DNA from: Liolophura sinensis
Taxonomy: Eukaryota; Mollusca; Polyplacophora; Chitonida; Chitonidae
Length of the DNA stretch: 64,000 nucleotides
Direction of reading: 5' to 3'
NCBI RefSeq assembly: GCF_032854445.1
Contig: NC_088297.1
Location: 21,153,127-21,217,126, forward strand
The position numbers were made by a program, and so were the translations under genes. A model generated the notes under the pieces. That model had not been told where the DNA came from. It saw nothing but the letters and a program-made list of their open reading frames with translations, and made no database searches. Below are positions 53,895 to 64,000 of this stretch, piece by piece; positions within the stretch are counted from its first letter, which is position 1; every line of letters begins with the position of its first letter.

Positions 53895-55480
53895 GATGTT
53901 GGAGGTCAGATGTGGACTAAGCTAAATTAGGCCTATTTGTAATGGGCTATCCAATGTGTCAAATCCATTATGTAGTCCGCACTTCTTCTTATATGTCTTA
54001 TACATAATATCAGGCTATTTGATTTCATTTTATTCACAATATGCACACATACAAACAATACATTCAATAGGAGCGTGGCGCACATATGTAAAGCTCCAAG
54101 GAGCTTGCTCTATCACTTGCTATAAATCAAGCTATTAAAGTGTGAAAGCATTTCATTTGCGCTGAGTTTAGGTCGGTACTGGAAAAAAAAGCCCAGTTGA
54201 AAGGTAAGTTGTACAGTATACCAGGCCTGATGGAGCTCTTATTGTAATGTATTCGTCGAAACAGACATTGGTATACCAGCCGTCAACCAATTCCGCAAAA
54301 CGACGTATAACACAAACTACCAAAGAACTGAGAAAGTAGGCCTATATAAAGGACGGAATCTTGCAAAGAGAAGCAGTGAACAGTTTTTAACGATTTGGAA
54401 AGACTCCTAGGCGAGTGAGTGTTCGAATACGGTGTACCATGCTAGAATATCAGTGGCCGATAACAAAATATGTATATCAGTAGCACTTTTATTGCAACTG
54501 TTCATGTCCAATGTGGCGATCTGTTTCATCACGATGAATACAAAGCCCCTAGCTCCGGGTTTAACGAATTTAAGGCACAGTCTTGAAGCAGATTGTCAGA
54601 TATTGTAGACGTTCTGTCCATACATACATTGTAAAACTTTAAAAATCGTGAAGAAGTGAATACGATTCATGTGAATGTGAGTGCGTTTTCACACTCCACG
54701 CAGAATCTAACATATTCTACGAGGCGAGATATGTGCGGGCCATTTGGAGGACCCTTTGGCATATTGCTGTCCAAATAGGATAATTTAAAACATCAGAATT
54801 GAAACTATCCCTCTTGTAAAGTCTTCGAGAGAGGAAACTGTTTTTGGTCTTTGCACAAATATAGGTCCAGACAAGATGAACAATCTGGAGGGTCTGTGGT
54901 TTCCTTTAAATACAGCGAAGGTGGGTAAAAATATCTTTCACAGTCTCTGCTATATATGGATTGTTTAAAGCTAGCAGAGCATCAGAATATCGTTTAGTTA
55001 ATGAGAAAGATCGGTTTTATTAAACACCGAAACAGATAGATATGAAATTCTATCTATCTATTTAATCCATGTGCGGAATAGCAGTATAGAGTGTGGAGAA
55101 ACCCTAAGCAGAGATGTTCTTATACTATGTGTGTATTAGAGCCTCTATTTATTCAGTGAGACGGTTTGAGTTTTTAAGTATCCACATACAGTTGACGCCT
55201 GAATTTTTTGCAATTGCACAACAGGGCCTGCTGTCCTTAAACAATTGTCCTCAGTGCCATGCCCCTTTTTCAAGACCCCTTGCCAACGTTATTTGGCGTG
55301 GGACAGCGCCCTGCCCCTAAAATTGCCGCCACGCTGCCGTTTCTTTTGTCTGCGGCTATTTTTTTTCTAATTCTGCGTCTGTTCAACGTGTTCCAACCGC
55401 CTTGTCGTATTGGAGAGCTCTGACATTTCCGGGAAACCTCTACTTTTGGCGATTTCAGGTATTATCAAAACTATGTTTGG
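53895..55480. other. Unannotated intergenic DNA
   Basis: Only short chance ORFs. No repeat family is recognised and no RNA gene is seen. Confidence 0.3.
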
Positions 55481-55483
55481 CCT

Positions 55484-55831
55484 ATGCTGTGTTTTGTAGA
55501 AATCCCGATTCATGGGGAGTTCACTCTTCCTCGCGGTGCAGTAAAGATGCGAAGGAGTGAAAAGTGGGTGAAGAAACGGGAATTAACCGAAACAGCCGAG
55601 GGCTGTCATACAATTGTAGATTTCTTTGGGAAAAGCGGGGGCAGGCTGTCAACCAAACCAGCCACGGTCACCAATGAAAACAGTGTATCCGAGCCGGAGA
55701 AGCAAGGGACAGCCGACGATGAAACAACAACAACAACACATCAGATCACAAATGCCTTGGATGCTGCAACTGTTACTGCTAATGTGCCTTGTAAAACGTT
55801 AAAACAAAAACAAGCAAAACATTCTTTATGA
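55484..55831 (+). CDS. Hypothetical ORF of 115 codons
   Basis: ATG to TGA without interruption, GC-richer than its flanks. It encodes a basic N-terminal half (MRRSEKWVKKREL), an HTIVDFFGKSG segment and a Thr-rich tail (TTTTTHQ). I do not recognise a family. It could be one exon of an unseen gene, a transposon N-terminus, or chance. The next 1.4 kb show nothing that continues it. Confidence 0.2.
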   Translation: MLCFVEIPIHGEFTLPRGAVKMRRSEKWVKKRELTETAEGCHTIVDFFGKSGGRLSTKPATVTNENSVSEPEKQGTADDETTTTTHQITNALDAATVTANVPCKTLKQKQAKHSL

Positions 55832-55834
55832 AAA

Positions 55835-57120
55835 GAAGCTGTTCTAAGTCTTAATTCTGACTGGCTTTTAATTAATTATGAATGGAGTGACATTCCGATG
55901 TTATACAATACCCTATGTCAAAAACACAAAGCATACGCTCCAAATGAGAACAAAGCATGGACAGCTGTCTCATGTAATATTAATTATTTAATTGTGGATT
56001 ATTTACCATGACTTCCTTGGATTTCCCGTGACTTCGGCATCAATTCTGCATAACACTACATGATTCGGTCTTATTCAAGGGAATAAATCTTTTGTTCAGC
56101 TTATATTTTTCTTGACAGTATTTTACTTGGAAGTTATGTTTCAGGGAAACTCGTGTAACAACATTTCATTAACATGATTGATTGCTTTTTGATATTCACC
56201 GCAGTTATACTCCTTATTCAAACTTAGGGTTGAATGCAGAGTCTTGTTGCGTCTTTCAAAAGGGTTCTTCCAAAAACACAAATGACTTAAAATTTACACA
56301 CACAATGAAATTGAGAATTTCTGAATGTTTTGCACTTTGAAAATGGTTATCTTTAAAAGGGTAAATAGAAATATTTACATATTAAATTATGTAATTACTC
56401 CAAATTTATCTTCAAATTTTCAGTTTTCAAATGTCATTTGATTTGGCTCTACAAGAATTCCTGGATTCAACACTGACAAAATGTGAAAAACTGTTTTTCT
56501 TCACTGGAAATATAGTGGAATTCTGATAACATTTCATGGCTATAAATGGCTTAGATTGCTTCTCAGAGCATCTGGGATCTATAGCTTGCAGGGGCCTAGG
56601 CAGCCCCGAATAGCGACGCTCGCGGTGCATGCTCTTTTAGATACCTATTCCACCATGACCCTTTCAAATCCTGGCAAGGGGTCTGAGAACTTATTCAAAA
56701 TCGTTAAGAGAGTGGATACACGTTTGGTGGAATAGCTTTTTGACAATAAAGCGAGCTTTGTATGGGGATTTATGCATATTTGGAATTCAGTAAAGCTGCG
56801 GTATGTTGGTGTGCCGGGAAGGTACGGATATTCTCCTCTGTTTGAGAAAGGACATGTTTTTTAAATAATTTTCTCCAGAGTATAGGTGGTTGTGGAATGC
56901 GTTGATGTTGCGGCAGTTGTGGTTGTGATATTACGCTCCTACACAAGAACCTGATAGTAATAATTCTTGCAGACAAATATAATACTATTACGAGCTTTGT
57001 ACGCAGGAACAGTAACGTATTTTCTCCGAAGGTCATCAAGCACCGTTCGCACGGTAGGGTCCTTCAGAAATTGCTCGGCTGTTGTGACGTATTGTTGTGA
57101 TGCTCATAGAGTAAATGAAC
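55835..57120. other. Unannotated intergenic DNA
   Basis: No feature found except short chance frames on both strands. Confidence 0.3.
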
Positions 57121-57125
57121 AGTTC

Positions 57126-57190
57126 AGGGGAAGTGACTCTAAATCCAAAAATCTAAAATTTTTTACACCCCTAGATTTATTCCCCTTGCT
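57126..57190 (+). repeat. Hairpin-ended CAGGGGAA...TTCCCCTTG element, copy 2
   Basis: CAGGGGAAGTGACTC, TTACACCCC and ATTCCCCTTGCTAA in the same order and spacing as copy 1. Confidence 0.45.
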
Positions 57191-57658
57191 AACCCGTCGC
57201 AAAGACAGGCGTGTCATTTCCGACAATTTTTCTGTTTTATTTTGAGCATTCTTGAAGAGTTACATTTAGATTGGAGAGTTAGGCGAGAAAGGGAAACTGA
57301 CAATCGCCAGTTTAACCAGACAGATTGACAATGGCTTGAAGCACGGCTATTTAGCAGATGAAATAAAGGAAGCAGGGATCAATGCTATGTCCACAAATGT
57401 TCGCCTCAGAAGCTTCTTGGAAAAATTAGAAGACTTAACTCTACCCACTGAGAGAGATGTTACAGTCAGCAACTGCAATTTACCAACAACTTTGCCATCT
57501 TTCTAAGTAGCCAAAAGAGGATCCTCGGAACTTCCTGATTAGAGCCCTTGACATTAGACACAAGGTGTTTGCTTCCAAGGAAGTTGGTTCAGACATAAAG
57601 TACAGCCCGGAACCGCTGCAATGCATGTTTCTCCACGCTCTTCACACAGGAATAGCAA

Positions 57659-58195
57659 GTGACGCCATCCGACAGGAACTACAGCCCTTACTCCAGAACC
57701 CTGACGTCTGACACTGAACTGATAAACAAGATAACAATCCCTAGCTCGGCTAAACCGGAGAGGACATCGAGGCTGAGGATTAGAGCGCGGACCAGTCACG
57801 TGGAAAATGAACAGGACTCTGAAACCACTGTGGAGACTAAACCACAAAAACCAGGAAAGCCAAGTGTCTTAGCATTAGAAAAAGATAAAGTAAATGGTGT
57901 CCGGGACGAGGTCCGTGAACTCAAAGCCACCATAGCCTCCAGTTTTGAACAGTTGAATCAGCAGAAGATAAACTCATTAGCAGTTAGAGGAATGCGGCCA
58001 CAGTCTTCGTGGATGCCCTCAGGTGGAACTGGAAATTGTTTTTATTGTGGGATCAATGAGCATTTCTTGTCTATATGTGTGAAGAAGAAAACCAACAAAG
58101 CTAAGCAAGGTGGCAAGGCGGTCGGAAGTGGCTGGAGAAAATGGATCCCAACTCAAGAGCCTGGGCGGTGGGCAAACTTTGGAGCTAAGTTGTAA
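57659..58195 (+). pseudogene. gag 3' part with zinc knuckle
   Basis: An open stretch of about 178 codons with a basic linker, a short coiled-coil-like segment (RDEVRELKATIASSFEQLNQ) and one CCHC knuckle. There is no proper ATG at its left edge; the capsid frame continues from upstream through a frameshift near 57,712. The knuckle marks it as nucleocapsid. Confidence 0.7.
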
Positions 58196-58239
58196 TGGGT
58201 GTTATACCCGGACACTGACCACGAAACAAGAATCCAGGC

Positions 58240-58848
58240 TTACAAGACTAGTGCTTGGTTGCCTATCATCTGGATACAGTGAAAACAAAGGCCCTGTGGG
58301 ATACTGGGTCCCAAGTCAGCTTGATCCCACATCGCTGGTTAGTCACGAAAGTGAAAAGGGAGTTGAGGTCTTTTTCAGAGTTAACGGGAAGCCGGTTAGA
58401 TCTTCCTGCAAATGGGACAACAGTTCCATATCTCGGATGGATCGACTTAGCGTTTTCTCTACCAAGCCAAGGAGATACACCAGGACAAGTGATTGCTCCG
58501 TTCCTGGTCGTCGAAGATGAAAAACTAGAACAGCCGATCGTTGGATATAACTTCATCAAGGAGTATGTGAACATAACTGACTGTCTAGATCCTACACAGA
58601 ACAATTTTAACCAGTGTCTGCGCAGTGCAAAGTGTGGCAAACAAGCAAGTTGCTGCACTGGTGCACTTCATTCGGACTGTCAAAGTACATGTGCACCTGC
58701 GGCCTTCCAGAGGTTCATGGATGAGTGCTTATCATACGTCCGAGACACTTGCTGCTTGCCTTACCTTGATGGTGTGCTCGCCTACAGTACGACCTTCGCC
58801 AAACATCTGGATGACGTGCGAGCTGTTCTGCGGCAGGGATCAAGCTGA
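58240..58848 (+). pseudogene. Aspartic protease and RT fragment
   Basis: The protease DTG triad and flap-like region are present. The frame is offset from the gag frame, as expected if pol followed gag by frameshift, although decay is equally possible. The RT fragment (AAFQRFMDECLSYVRDTC, PYLDGVLAYS) lacks its second catalytic aspartate. Confidence 0.7.
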
Positions 58849-59089
58849 AGCCCAAAATGTGTGAACTGTTCAAACGAGAGGTCAACCACCAAGGCAAAAC
58901 CGTCTGTCGACAAGGTGATTACATGAATCCAACAGAAAAGGAAGCTGTTCTGTCCCGGAAAGATAAGACATTCAAGACGGTGGGACAGACGATGGGGCTG
59001 TTGATCTACTGTCACCGGTACATTCAAGACTTCTCCCACAAGGCAGCACCTTTGTGCGACTTGTTTAAGAGAGACTTCAGTACAGTTAA

Positions 59090-59400
59090 TAATAGAGTGT
59101 AAATCTGTCAGGTTTTGTGGCAATAAAAGTTTCACAGATCTTGAGCATAGGCCAGTAAAAAAATTGACATCTTGGTCGTTGTCCAAAATATTGTCAACAT
59201 ATTTCCTCATTTTCAGCTCTGCAATCTCCAAATTTAATTTCCCCACTTGCTTTGCTAACTTAGCCTCACTCAACAACCAACAGAAAAATATGGCACTGAG
59301 GTGGTAGGAGATGAAAGCTCTTCATCTGCAGGGTTGTCCGTTGTCGATTCTGGAAATTTCATCTGAATTTTATCTTCCTTATAGGGAATGTATATCACCT
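59090..59400 (-). pseudogene. Exon-like fragment of a THAP/DDE-type transposon protein
   Basis: On the minus strand an acceptor-like TTTTTTTTCACAG lies at about 59,400. It is followed by an open stretch, a frameshift near 59,280, and then a helix (AKLAKQVGKLNLEIAELKMR) leading to NILDNDQDVNFFTGL. The last pattern resembles the FYTGL box found before the DDE domain in THAP- or Harbinger-like animal transposon proteins. That comparison is from memory. No DDE domain follows, because the sequence then runs antisense into the Gypsy remnant. Confidence 0.4.
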
Positions 59401-59404
59401 GTGA

Positions 59405-60150
59405 AAAAAAATAATAAATGAGTTAAAACCTATCATTTCCCTACTTTTGGAAAAAGCATACACCTAAGAGGTAAAAACTTCATTAATGATAACCATAAAA
59501 CACATCTATAATAATAGTTAAAACTAAGATGGCAAACTAAAGATAATGACTACAGGATGTCAACAGAATTACTTCACTTAAAACACTTCGATAGTTTAAA
59601 TCCTTCCCCCAAGCTCTCTCTCTCTCTGAAGCATTTGTAGTATTTCATTATCATAACAGCTTAACAAAAGCCAAAGTTTTTATTCAAAATAAAAACGTTT
59701 CTGATCAGAATAAAATGTTTTCGGTAAGCAGATGGTCCTGAAAACTGTGAACACGTATACATGTATGTTACAAGTATGAATTCATGACAGATTCCGTTAC
59801 AACTAGTTTAAATATGAGAAATTTATGAATGAAAATAAACTGCCTTAACCTAGGAAAAAGTGGTGATGATGGACCCGTTTTAAAAAATCAGGCATTATTA
59901 ATTCAAAATCAGTTTATCCTATCGCAAACCTTTTGAAGATTTAAAAGCAGAATTAGTCTATGTTTTCACAATAAAAATATCCCAGGAAATTAATTTTTGA
60001 CTTTTCGGATTGGTTTTATTTAAAATACTACAATTTTAATCGATATTTGCAACCTAATTCTGGAGACGTTGTTTATTTATTTGTTCATTTAAGTTTTAAG
60101 CCTTTTCACAAATTATAAATTGTATAATTACCTACATGGCGGTTGACACT
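59405..60150. other. AT-rich spacer between transposon remnants
   Basis: Contains a short CT microsatellite at about 59,612-59,628. Nothing else supported. Confidence 0.3.
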
Positions 60151-60166
60151 GGCAAGCTGATTTCTA

Positions 60167-60913
60167 ATGGAGGCATCTGCATTTCTCGCACTGCTTCCGG
60201 ACAGACGTCAACAAACATACCAGAGAATGCTTCATCTGATCAAACACGCTTCTCTTCAGGAAGGTGCTCTCTTCCAACCCTCTACAATTCAGGCAGATTT
60301 TGAAAAGGCTTTTCATAATGCTGTTGAAATATCCCTCCCAGCGACAGAAGTAAAAGGATGTTTTTTCCACTTCACGCAATGCATTTGGCGCAATTGCCAA
60401 AAACATGGTCTGCAGACAGCTTACAAAAATGACCCCGACATCCAGAAAATGGTTCGACGTGCTGCAATGTTACCTCTTGTGGCCCCGGAGGACATCGACG
60501 ACGTTTGGCTGAACACTTTGGCCGAAGCACCTGCTACCGATAATTGTGTGAATTTTTTGGATTATGTGACGGAAAACTGGGTCGAAGGTGTATGGGGCAG
60601 GGACGTGTGGAACCACCATCATACAACGGCTGCCCGAACGAACAACAACGTTGAAGGGTGGCATCATAGGATGAATTCAGTCGCTGGTAAATCACATCCA
60701 AACCTTTTTGAATTCATCCGCATCATCCAGAGAGAACAGACGTTAACAGATTTGAAAATCTCTCAGCTACAAGCTGGTGGACGTTTCCCTCCAAAGAGGA
60801 GGAAATATCGGACTCAGGACGAGAAGTTACAAAGATTGAAAGAACAGTTGCAGGGAGAACAACTGACATTGGTGGAATTTGCCGACAAAGCATCGTTCTT
60901 GCTACACTTGTAA
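60167..60913 (+). CDS. MULE-type transposase fragment, 248-codon intact ORF
   Basis: A continuous ATG-to-TAA frame. It starts in LALLPDRRQQTYQRML, then QADFEKAFHNAV, then VKGCFFHFTQCIWRNCQKHG, then a helical region, then TNNNVEGWHHRMNS and a basic tail (PPKRRKYR). The F-H-x2-Q-x-I-W segment and the NNxVEGWH box are typical of MULE transposases, often associated with FLYWCH domains in animals. DFEKA would hold the second catalytic Asp and NVEGWH the Glu. The first Asp and any FLYWCH zinc finger should lie upstream but are absent, and an in-frame TGA sits at 60,158-60,160. The protein is therefore N-truncated, or an exon of a longer gene, yet has no internal stop. A young fragment or domesticated piece are both possible. 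Confidence 0.75.
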   Translation: MEASAFLALLPDRRQQTYQRMLHLIKHASLQEGALFQPSTIQADFEKAFHNAVEISLPATEVKGCFFHFTQCIWRNCQKHGLQTAYKNDPDIQKMVRRAAMLPLVAPEDIDDVWLNTLAEAPATDNCVNFLDYVTENWVEGVWGRDVWNHHHTTAARTNNNVEGWHHRMNSVAGKSHPNLFEFIRIIQREQTLTDLKISQLQAGGRFPPKRRKYRTQDEKLQRLKEQLQGEQLTLVEFADKASFLLHL

Positions 60914-61205
60914 TTTTTAACTGTCATCATTTATCACTTATCTATTTACCACTCTTATGTATTACATTCCTAACACTGGTATGTAACATAAATGTTTACA
61001 GCAGATGATCTATGCGTCCATCTTTGGGTCATTCTTTTGTTACTTATACTTGCAATTATTCACACACTTATAGCGGTACTTTAATCCTTCCACACGGTCC
61101 CCTGGAGTTTCAATCCCATTAAATGGTTATCTTCACACCTTGGGTATTATCATTACGCCTACCTCCAATTTCTAATTTCAAACAAAAGAAGTAGGCGAAA
61201 TGAGA
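60914..61205. other. Spacer after MULE ORF
   Basis: No terminal inverted repeat of the MULE and no gene were identified by eye. Confidence 0.3.
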
Positions 61206-61211
61206 CTACAC

Positions 61212-61444
61212 CAGCGCGCTAGCGCAACGCACTGACCCAGGAGCCTCTCACCAATGCGGTCGCTGTGAGTTCAAGTCCAGCTCCGGTCGTAGGTGGGAAG
61301 GTCTGCCAGCAACCTGCGGATGGTCGTGGGTTTCCCCCGGGCTGTGCCCGGTTTCCACCCACCATAATGCCGGTCGCCGTCGTATAAGTGAAGTATTCTT
61401 GAGAACGGCGTAAAACACCAATAAAATAAATCAATAAATAAATC
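61212..61444 (+). mobile_element. SINE, 5'-truncated
   Basis: Starts at GCGCGCTAGCGCAACGC within the head, loses a few bases after CCAGCTCCGG, and ends CACCAATAAAATAAATCAATAAATAAA. Confidence 0.85.
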
Positions 61445-61644
61445 TAAGTTAGTGACCGTGTTTCAGTGCGATGACGTTGCAGTTCTATTTAGCCCAAAAA
61501 GCGGAATAAGTAGGCCTAATATATTTGTACAACATATGCACTCATCGGTGTAAGTTATTTATTTCATTATGGTTTATCGTCATTCCAAGATCATTTCACT
61601 TAGGACGGGTTGCAAGATGCATCAGTGAAGGAAAGCAACCGTTG

Positions 61645-61680
61645 TAACCACCGACTTTGGCGCGTTACTGACAATTCCCC
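61645..61680 (+). repeat. Fragment of dispersed repeat (ACCACCGACC box), copy 3
   Basis: AACCACCGACTTTGGCGCG then TTACTGACAATTCCCC, as in copies at 27,955 and 44,845. Confidence 0.5.
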
Positions 61681-61684
61681 TAAA

Positions 61685-63680
61685 TCAGATGCACGCCGTT
61701 TTTTCTGAGCCAAAGGCCTGATCAAAAAGTGTATGTATACATGTGAATGACATTGATTTCAATCGAAAGCATGCCAGTTCGAACAGGCCGGCAAGTTTAC
61801 CACCAATGCCCAGTAAAAACATGCATGTTTCTTTTCACCGATTGAGCTAAACGTCTAATTTTTTCAGGCAGGCTTAAGTAGTCACCACCTCAGTAGTTAT
61901 ATCTAAGATACGGCAAATCTTCAGAGCTTACGGGGCCTTGGCGGCCCCTGGACCCTCGCCTTTTTTGCTGGGACTCTTGCGTCCACCCTCCCTCCGCCCC
62001 CCCCCCCCCCAACACACACTTTGAAATTGCTTCCTACGCCCCTGTTAAAAATGCATATATATATATAGATCTGTGCATTTTTTCACCGAAAAAGCCTAGA
62101 AAAGAACTATTTCAAGCAAAAAATTTACATGCGGACGTCCCTGATACCTTCTGGGTCATTACAGAGCACCGTAGAATATGTTATTTTTTTTTTTAAACCA
62201 GTTTACACGGTTGGAAAAATTGTAAAAAATAAATCGATCTATTTTATCGATTGTTGTTATTAAATGGTCTTTCATCTAATATGTACTTCCTTATAGTGTT
62301 TTCTTAGTCTGCATTTTACACCATCAGTATATGTGGATTTTAGCTGGGTTTCAATTCAAGACTAGTAAGTTTGTGCAAATTTTTGTCTCAAATTACAGTA
62401 CCCTGACTGGTGGAACCAAATGTTCCGGTACACGGTAAAAGGCTTTCTAAAAATCCGAATTGAAAGACTTTTGCTGATTCAGACCTGAAATAATGGAATC
62501 TCTTCTGTCGGATTAAGTCGATAGGAATTGAATGGGTGAATTACGTCCTTAGATAATTTTCTTTCGGAATAGTGGTGCGAAACAGTGTGTTGGGAACAAA
62601 TGTCGTCACAACAGTTCTGTCCTTGGGAGCTGATACAGAAACTTATTTTTTTTACTTAATTATTTTTTTTTATTTAATTCATTCATTGATTTAATTTTTT
62701 ATTTATTTATTTTATTCACTTTTTTGTAATCATGCATAACAGAGCATGCCAGTTCTAGATGGTCAGACAATGAGAAATGCTGCAATGCTGCAAGTTCTAT
62801 CTGGCACACAAGGTTACTTCCCTTGATCAAAAGTCTTTGGTGAAGGAGATATTTTATGTACAACTGTGACAGAGGCAGTGAAATATTAAAGCAAAGTTTT
62901 AAGGCTAGAAGTAAATTCAGCTTTCCCTCTCTGAGACAAGGGTGGGTGGTTATCTTCTGACTCACGTTTGGTGTTGTGTTTTGCAAAGAGAGAAGAGTGT
63001 TGTTCAAATATTTTTGGTACATAATAACTTGAAGAGAAATGTGCTGTAGCGAAAACTGGACCACCTATGGTCTTCATAATAGGATACATGTCACTTAGTT
63101 ATACGTCACTGAACAACATTGGTTACGTGTTTACAGTGGATAGCAGTCGGAGAAATGTGACTGCTTAGATGTAGTGGTAAAAACAGAAAAGCCAACAAAG
63201 TGGTCAGACATTTTGTAACCTAATCTTACCTTTATCTACTTGCAGTCATCATAGTGCAAAAGCATAGGCACTCAGAAAAAAAACTCAGAGCATGTTTGAC
63301 GTTTCAATATTTCACCAAAACTTTGTTTATCATCTTTGGGATACACATTAAGTCACGCAAGTAGCAAGTATAGCTCGGTTACTAAAACAAACAAAAGAAG
63401 GCTCAACAGGGTTGGATTGAGGAATTCAGGATTGAGCGGGGTTGTTAAAATAACATCTTTCATTGTAATGAGGAAAAAAAAAAACAGCTTGCAGGATATG
63501 CTAATGAGATAAAGCAAAAGATAGATGTACTGCTGTAGAAAATAAGTTAATGACACATAGCAAAGGGTAATCTGCAATTCAGAAGTGGTTAAAGATGAAT
63601 GTAGCAGTGGCAGTCCATTGAGCACAAGAACATATACATGTATGCAGGGCAAGTATAGTGTCAGCAGATTAACTTAGACT
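61685..63680. other. Unannotated intergenic DNA
   Basis: A poly-C tract lies at about 61,998-62,010 and T-rich stretches at 62,640-62,720. Several open frames on the minus strand have no recognisable motif. No gene can be supported. Confidence 0.3.
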
Positions 63681-63687
63681 AACTTAG

Positions 63688-63948
63688 GGGCCTCCGTGGC
63701 TCAGTTGGTTAACGCACTAGCACAGCATAATGACCCAGGAGCCTCTCACCAATGCGGTCGCAGTGAGTTCAAGTCCAGCTGATGCTGGCTTCTTCTCCGA
63801 CTGTACGTAGGAAGGTCTGCCAGCAACCTGCACATGGTCATGTGTTTCCCCCTAGCTCAGCCTGGTTTCCTCCCACCATAATGCTGGCCGCTGTCGTATA
63901 AGTGAAATATTCCTGAGTACGGCATAAAACGCCAATCAAATAAATAAC
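63688..63948 (+). mobile_element. Full-length SINE
   Basis: GGGGCCTCCGTGGCTCAGTTG, AATGACCCAGGAGCCTCTCA, full core, then GCCAATCAAATAAATAAC. All diagnostic boxes present. Confidence 0.9.
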
Positions 63949-64000
63949 AACAACGTACTACCTCCATATGTTATATTCCGGACATTCATTCGGTTGGTAG

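Larger units (their letters stand above)
57240..59102 (+). mobile_element. Degenerate Ty3/Gypsy-like LTR retrotransposon (gag, protease, partial RT)
   Basis: Translated pieces follow the order of an LTR retrotransposon. Capsid-like gag segments (about 57,270-57,500 and 57,510-57,710) are followed by the gag end with a C-x2-C-x4-H-x4-C zinc knuckle (about 58,037-58,090). Next comes a retropepsin-like protease with the ALWDTGSQ active site (about 58,291-58,314) and a PIVGYNFIKEY end, then the RT palm end and connection (58,700-59,090). Between protease and RT most of the RT N-terminal half is missing. The catalytic box reads YLDG in place of YxDD. Stops and frameshifts lie at about 57,505, 57,712, 58,193 and 58,840. 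No RNase H, integrase or LTRs were seen. Dead fragment; clade not certain. Confidence 0.75.

Noticed and set aside
58266-58658. Minus-strand 130-codon ORF opposite the protease
   Set aside because: It is the antisense shadow of the retrotransposon protease and RT fragment.
62699-63064. Minus-strand 121-codon ORF
   Set aside because: Its composition follows the AT-rich DNA, no motif is recognised, and there is no splice or promoter context.

Overview
This is an animal (metazoan) genomic window that is AT-rich, repeat-dense and carries spliced genes with GT..AG introns. No bacterial operons, rRNA or functional tRNA genes are seen. The most informative marker is a tRNA-derived SINE family. Full-length copies run from a tRNA-like head (A-box TGGCTCAGTTGG, B-box GTTCAAGTCC) through a conserved core to a CAATCAAATAAATAAA tail, and there are about 16 dispersed copies. 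A second (GAGT)n-headed repeat is also present. Together these suggest a lophotrochozoan, most likely a mollusc. That is an inference from repeat style, and the species cannot be named.

Layout. (1) 460-14,275 is a complex satellite. A divergent part (460-870) is cut off by a decayed non-LTR retrotransposon (1,100-3,450). From about 3,640 the array is built of roughly 290-bp modules mixed with a degenerate 23-bp motif. Higher-order periods of 1,166 and 1,874 bp can be measured, and a SINE 3' end has been amplified with the array five times. (2) 14,280-20,550 holds a truncated MITE, a minisatellite that looks derived from the SINE core, a 1.77-kb long-inverted-repeat transposon rich in TTTTGGCGC and TGACGTCA motifs, a complete palindromic MITE, and two SINEs. 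(3) About 21,000-49,700 is the one convincing host gene. I could join seventeen coding exons (24,074-48,448, + strand) with consistent phase at every junction into a 766-codon reading frame. It resembles a coiled-coil, CCDC60-like protein, but that name is tentative. Its introns hold SINEs, five copies of a ~220-bp MITE family and many minisatellites. One of these is an 80-bp repeat that copies the end of exon 3 with its splice donor. (4) 49,700-53,200 holds triplicated and tandem repeats, including about 34 copies of a 41-bp unit. (5) 57,240-60,913 is a graveyard of transposable elements: a broken Ty3/Gypsy-like gag-protease-RT, a minus-strand exon-like piece resembling a THAP/DDE-type transposon protein, and an intact 248-codon ORF from a MULE-type transposase. 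(6) The right end carries two more SINEs and otherwise featureless DNA.

Functionally there is one host gene, with no operon or pathway. Everything else is mobile or tandem DNA, and several tandem arrays appear to have been seeded by mobile elements or by an exon. Long open frames inside the satellite and minisatellites are treated as by-products of repeat periodicity.
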